From Bacteroidales bacterium (lineage in GTDB: Bacteria; Bacteroidota; Bacteroidia; Bacteroidales; F082), in assembly GCA_024400195.1 (NCBI GenBank), contig JAKSNC010000009.1, forward strand, positions 1 to 64,000: a stretch of DNA of 64,000 nt, written 5' to 3'. This document shows, piece after piece, positions 61,565 to 64,000 of the stretch (position 1 is the first letter of the stretch; each line of letters begins with the position of its first letter). A program made the translations under genes and the position numbers. Under the pieces are notes generated by a model. The model ran no database searches. It saw only the letters and a list, made by a program, of their open reading frames with translations, and was not told the DNA's origin.

Positions 61565-62392
61565 ATGAACGATTTTCATTCGAAAGAAATAAGTTTTTCA
61601 AAGTTCCACGGTGCCGGCAACGACTTTGTGATGATAGACGGCATGAACGGCGGCTGCACTTTCTCGCAAGAGGAAATCGCGGCTTTATGCGACAGAAAAA
61701 CAGGTGTCGGCGCGGATGGTCTTATCATCATCGGGCCTTCGCAAGCCCTTGATTTCAAGATGAGATACTACAACTGCGACGGTCGTGAGAGCACTTTCTG
61801 CGGCAACGGAGGACGCTGTGTCGCGGCATTTGCGCACCGCTTAGGTCTTATCGGAGACGAATGCACATACGAAGGCATCGACGGAATACATCATGCGACA
61901 ATAAATGTGTCGTCGGCTACAGAATATTTTGTAAGACTGTCGATGCGCGACGTCGAAAAATACGACTTCGACGGAACACGGCTGATTATCAACACGGGCT
62001 CACCGCATTACGTAACAATTGTTGATAATCTTAACGATTTTGACGTGAATCGCGAAGGCGCACGAATCCGTTACGACAAAAACATATCTGAAGACGGCGT
62101 TAACGTTGATTTTCTGGAGTTTTCAGAAGGAATGACAAGAATAAGGACGTATGAAAGAGGTGTTGAAAACGAGACTCTCGCCTGCGGAACCGGCGTTACT
62201 GCAGCGGCGATGGCGACTTCGTTATGGAAAGGCGGTGAAAATATTGATATAGAAACATCTATCTGCACCCTCAACGTCAGATTCGACAGAGACGGACAAG
62301 CATTCAAGAACGTTGTTTTATCCGGTCCGGCAACATTTGTTTTCGACGGATTGTTTATTTTAAAAGAAAAAAACGGAGATGTTCGACCATAA
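61565..62392 (+). CDS. dapF: Diaminopimelate epimerase
   Basis: A 275-residue enzyme converting LL- to meso-diaminopimelate for lysine and peptidoglycan. The start at 61565 (MNDFHSKEISFSKFHGAGND) is preferred over an ATG 17 codons upstream. The two catalytic Cys lie in FCGNGGRCVAAFA (about 77-89) and ETLACGTGVTAAAMA (about 216-230), the conserved pair. GVGADGLIIIGPS is the substrate region. The length is normal. It overlaps the start of the acetyltransferase gene by 14 bp, so translation is probably coupled. Confidence 0.97.
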   Translation: MNDFHSKEISFSKFHGAGNDFVMIDGMNGGCTFSQEEIAALCDRKTGVGADGLIIIGPSQALDFKMRYYNCDGRESTFCGNGGRCVAAFAHRLGLIGDECTYEGIDGIHHATINVSSATEYFVRLSMRDVEKYDFDGTRLIINTGSPHYVTIVDNLNDFDVNREGARIRYDKNISEDGVNVDFLEFSEGMTRIRTYERGVENETLACGTGVTAAAMATSLWKGGENIDIETSICTLNVRFDRDGQAFKNVVLSGPATFVFDGLFILKEKNGDVRP

Positions 62393-62903
62393 TAACGAAA
62401 TATGTATCAGGGCAGCTGAACCCAAAGACGCGCAGACCATCTACGACTGGGAAAACGACACTTCGATATGGCGCGTGAGCGAGACGTACATGCCATATAC
62501 ACACCAGCAAGTCGAACAATTTATCATCAACAGCGACATCTTCGCCAACAGGCAGATTAGAATTATGATTGAGGAGATACAGTCACACAAAGCAGTCGGC
62601 TGTATCGATTTGTTTGACTTCGACCCGCTGAACCTCCGCATAGAAATCGGCGTTCTGATAAGGGAAAACTTCAGGCATAAAGGTTACGCGCACGAAGCCA
62701 TCACGATGGCCGTCAGATATTGTTTCGACTTTCTGATGGTCAGGCAGGTCTATTGCGCCATTGATGTCACAAACGACGAAAGCATCAGACTTTTCGAGCA
62801 AATGGGTTTTGTAAAATGCGGTTGCAGAAAAGATTGGTTAAGAACACCTGACGGCTATCATGATGAAGTAGAACTTCAACTTTTTAACACTAATTTTAAA
62901 TGA
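62379..62903 (+). CDS. GNAT-family N-acetyltransferase
   Basis: A 174-residue acetyltransferase of the RimJ/RimL-like group. ICIRAAEPKDAQTIYDWEND opens the fold. LRIEIGVLIRENFRHKGYAH (about 87-106) is the acetyl-CoA motif A (R-x-x-G-x-A), and CAIDVTNDESIRLFEQMGFV (about 127-146) is motif B. The acceptor is unknown. It overlaps dapF and mltG, so it belongs to the same coupled cluster. No toxin partner is seen. Confidence 0.92.
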   Translation: MFDHNNEICIRAAEPKDAQTIYDWENDTSIWRVSETYMPYTHQQVEQFIINSDIFANRQIRIMIEEIQSHKAVGCIDLFDFDPLNLRIEIGVLIRENFRHKGYAHEAITMAVRYCFDFLMVRQVYCAIDVTNDESIRLFEQMGFVKCGCRKDWLRTPDGYHDEVELQLFNTNFK

Positions 62904-63952
62904 ACTTACACGACAAACACAAACAAATGGTTAAGAAAAACAACATAATGAGGCGGTGCTTTTTGGCTGTGTTCGTCATTATGCTTGTGGTCAGCACGTT
63001 TTATTTCATCAAAATATTCAGAGTAATCACGAGTAAAAATGTTGATACTCATGGTAAAAAGGAAATTTCGATTTTTATTAAGACCGGAAGCACTTTCGAA
63101 GACGTAAAAAACGAATTATATTCTAAAAACCTGATTATCAACAAGGAATATTTTGAGTTTTTTGCAGAAAAACGCAAATACGTTGACAATATCAAGGCCG
63201 GACGTTATATTCTGAGAAACGGAATGAATAACAATCAGTTAGTCAATATGTTGCGTTCGGGAAGCCAGACGCCGGTAAAGGTAACTTTCAACAACATGCG
63301 TTTTGTCGAAGAACTTGCCGGGAAAGTCTCCCAGATGATAGAGCCTGATTCGGCGGAGATAATGAACGCCGTGAAAATCAAGAACGTATCGCCCGTCATC
63401 TTCCTGCCCGACACCTACGAATTTTTCTGGAATATCACGGCGGAAAACTTTGTTGACAGAATGTTGAGGGAATATGACGATTTCTGGTGCGGCGAACGAG
63501 ATGCCCAAGCCGAAAAACTCGGACTTTCGAGAAAAGAAGTCGCGATTTTAGCTTCAATAGTCGATAAAGAGACGACATTTTCAGGAGAAATGCCTGATAT
63601 TGCAGGCGTTTACATCAACCGTTTAAGGCGCGGATGGCCGCTTCAAGCCGACCCGACGCTGATATTCGCGACAAAAGACTTCGATGCAAAAAGAGTTCTC
63701 GACTGGCACAAGGATGTGGAATCGCCATATAACACGTACAAATACGCGGGCCTGCCGCCGGAGCCGATATGCATTCCATCAAAGGCAGCAATAAACGCCG
63801 TCCTTAACTACAAAAAGCACAATTACATGTATTTCTGTGCCAATCCTGATTTCTCCGGACAGCACGTGTTTGCGAAAACCTTGAGCGAGCACAACAGAAA
63901 CGCCGAAAAATATCATAAAGCACTTAGAAAAAAACTAAAACATTCATTATGA
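62900..63952 (+). CDS. mltG: Endolytic murein transglycosylase MltG
   Basis: A 350-residue inner-membrane enzyme that cleaves nascent peptidoglycan strands. One N-terminal helix (about 17-38, MRRCFLAVFVIMLVVSTFYF) precedes a LysM-like region (about 50-120). The catalytic domain has ILASIVDKETTFSGEMPDIA (about 214-233) with the active Glu, then YINRLRRGWPLQADPTLIFA, and ends with GLPPEPICIPSKAAINAVLN, the family signature. The length fits. It overlaps the genes on both sides by about 4 bp. Confidence 0.96.
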   Translation: MNLHDKHKQMVKKNNIMRRCFLAVFVIMLVVSTFYFIKIFRVITSKNVDTHGKKEISIFIKTGSTFEDVKNELYSKNLIINKEYFEFFAEKRKYVDNIKAGRYILRNGMNNNQLVNMLRSGSQTPVKVTFNNMRFVEELAGKVSQMIEPDSAEIMNAVKIKNVSPVIFLPDTYEFFWNITAENFVDRMLREYDDFWCGERDAQAEKLGLSRKEVAILASIVDKETTFSGEMPDIAGVYINRLRRGWPLQADPTLIFATKDFDAKRVLDWHKDVESPYNTYKYAGLPPEPICIPSKAAINAVLNYKKHNYMYFCANPDFSGQHVFAKTLSEHNRNAEKYHKALRKKLKHSL

Positions 63953-64000
63953 AAGCATTCAAAGCATACGACGTAAGAGGAATCTGGGGCGAAGACCTCA
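63949..64000 (+). CDS. Phosphomannomutase/phosphoglucomutase, 5' fragment
   Basis: Only the first 17 codons are in the window: MKAFKAYDVRGIWGEDL. The F-K-A-Y-D-x-R-G opening is the signature of alpha-D-phosphohexomutases of the ManB/PGM group, which move phosphate between C6 and C1 of mannose or glucose. The ATG overlaps the mltG stop (ATGA). The gene continues beyond the window edge. Confidence 0.8.
   Translation, partial: MKAFKAYDVRGIWGEDL

Overview
The window looks like a chromosomal segment from a member of the Bacteroidota, most likely Bacteroidales. The evidence is the type IX secretion (T9SS) genes porV, porX and porU, secreted proteins with T9SS C-terminal sorting domains, a short primary sigma factor without region 1.1, a UpxY/NusG-like factor, a TonB-dependent receptor behind a TPP riboswitch, the absence of clear Shine-Dalgarno sites, and repeated TAnnTTTG promoter -7 elements. 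No phage, insertion sequence or CRISPR array was seen.

Layout. 68-4766 (minus): a multi-pass membrane protein, purD, a GT4 glycosyltransferase and porV. 4833-8971 (minus): a tight operon porX-tsaE-aroB-aroA. 9030-13604 (minus): an FMN-riboswitch-controlled riboflavin operon ribD-ribE-ribBA-ribH ending in a cN-I-type 5'-nucleotidase. 13664-17280 (plus): rpsO, a strong intergenic hairpin, pnp and the primary sigma gene. 17288-20684 (minus): porU. 20808-24334 (plus): tRNA-Arg(ACG), a TlpA-like lipoprotein, rsgA and a POTRA/beta-barrel protein. 24411-28739 (minus): gdhA and a cluster of envelope-type genes. 28952-31016: an AAA/PD-(D/E)XK gene followed by a repeat-rich spacer. 31017-36131 (minus): a four-gene operon of exported proteins (LPP20-like, DUF4384-like, caspase-like, double SUMF1-fold). 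36441-42310: guaA, a small membrane-anchored protein, a TPP-riboswitch TonB receptor and a HigBA-type toxin-antitoxin pair. 42466-50387 (plus): folC, an AT-rich spacer with phased DnaA-box-like 9-mers (possible oriC), and a 2,113-residue T9SS cargo protein. 50629-57836 (minus): a TIGR00300-type protein, two more T9SS cargo proteins, a NusG-like factor, yidC and pyrG. 57850-60527 (plus): a PPDK-like protein without the pyruvate/PEP barrel. 60531-61382 (minus): a second, divergent sigma-70 factor. 61565-64000 (plus): dapF, a GNAT acetyltransferase, mltG and the start of a phosphomannomutase gene.

How the genes work together. Much of the window serves the cell surface: the T9SS sortase (PorU), its shuttle (PorV), its response regulator (PorX), at least three likely cargo proteins, YidC, MltG and a BamA/TamA-like barrel. 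Between these sit housekeeping genes for riboflavin, aromatic amino acids, nucleotides, folate and diaminopimelate. The most unusual items are the exported caspase/SUMF1 operon, the truncated PPDK-like enzyme, the sigma factor lacking its promoter-melting tryptophans, the nucleotidase that may fill the missing phosphatase step of riboflavin synthesis, and the possible replication origin near 43.8-43.9 kb.

Limits. Every family call rests on reading motifs in the translated sequence, without database searches. RNA structures were paired by eye.
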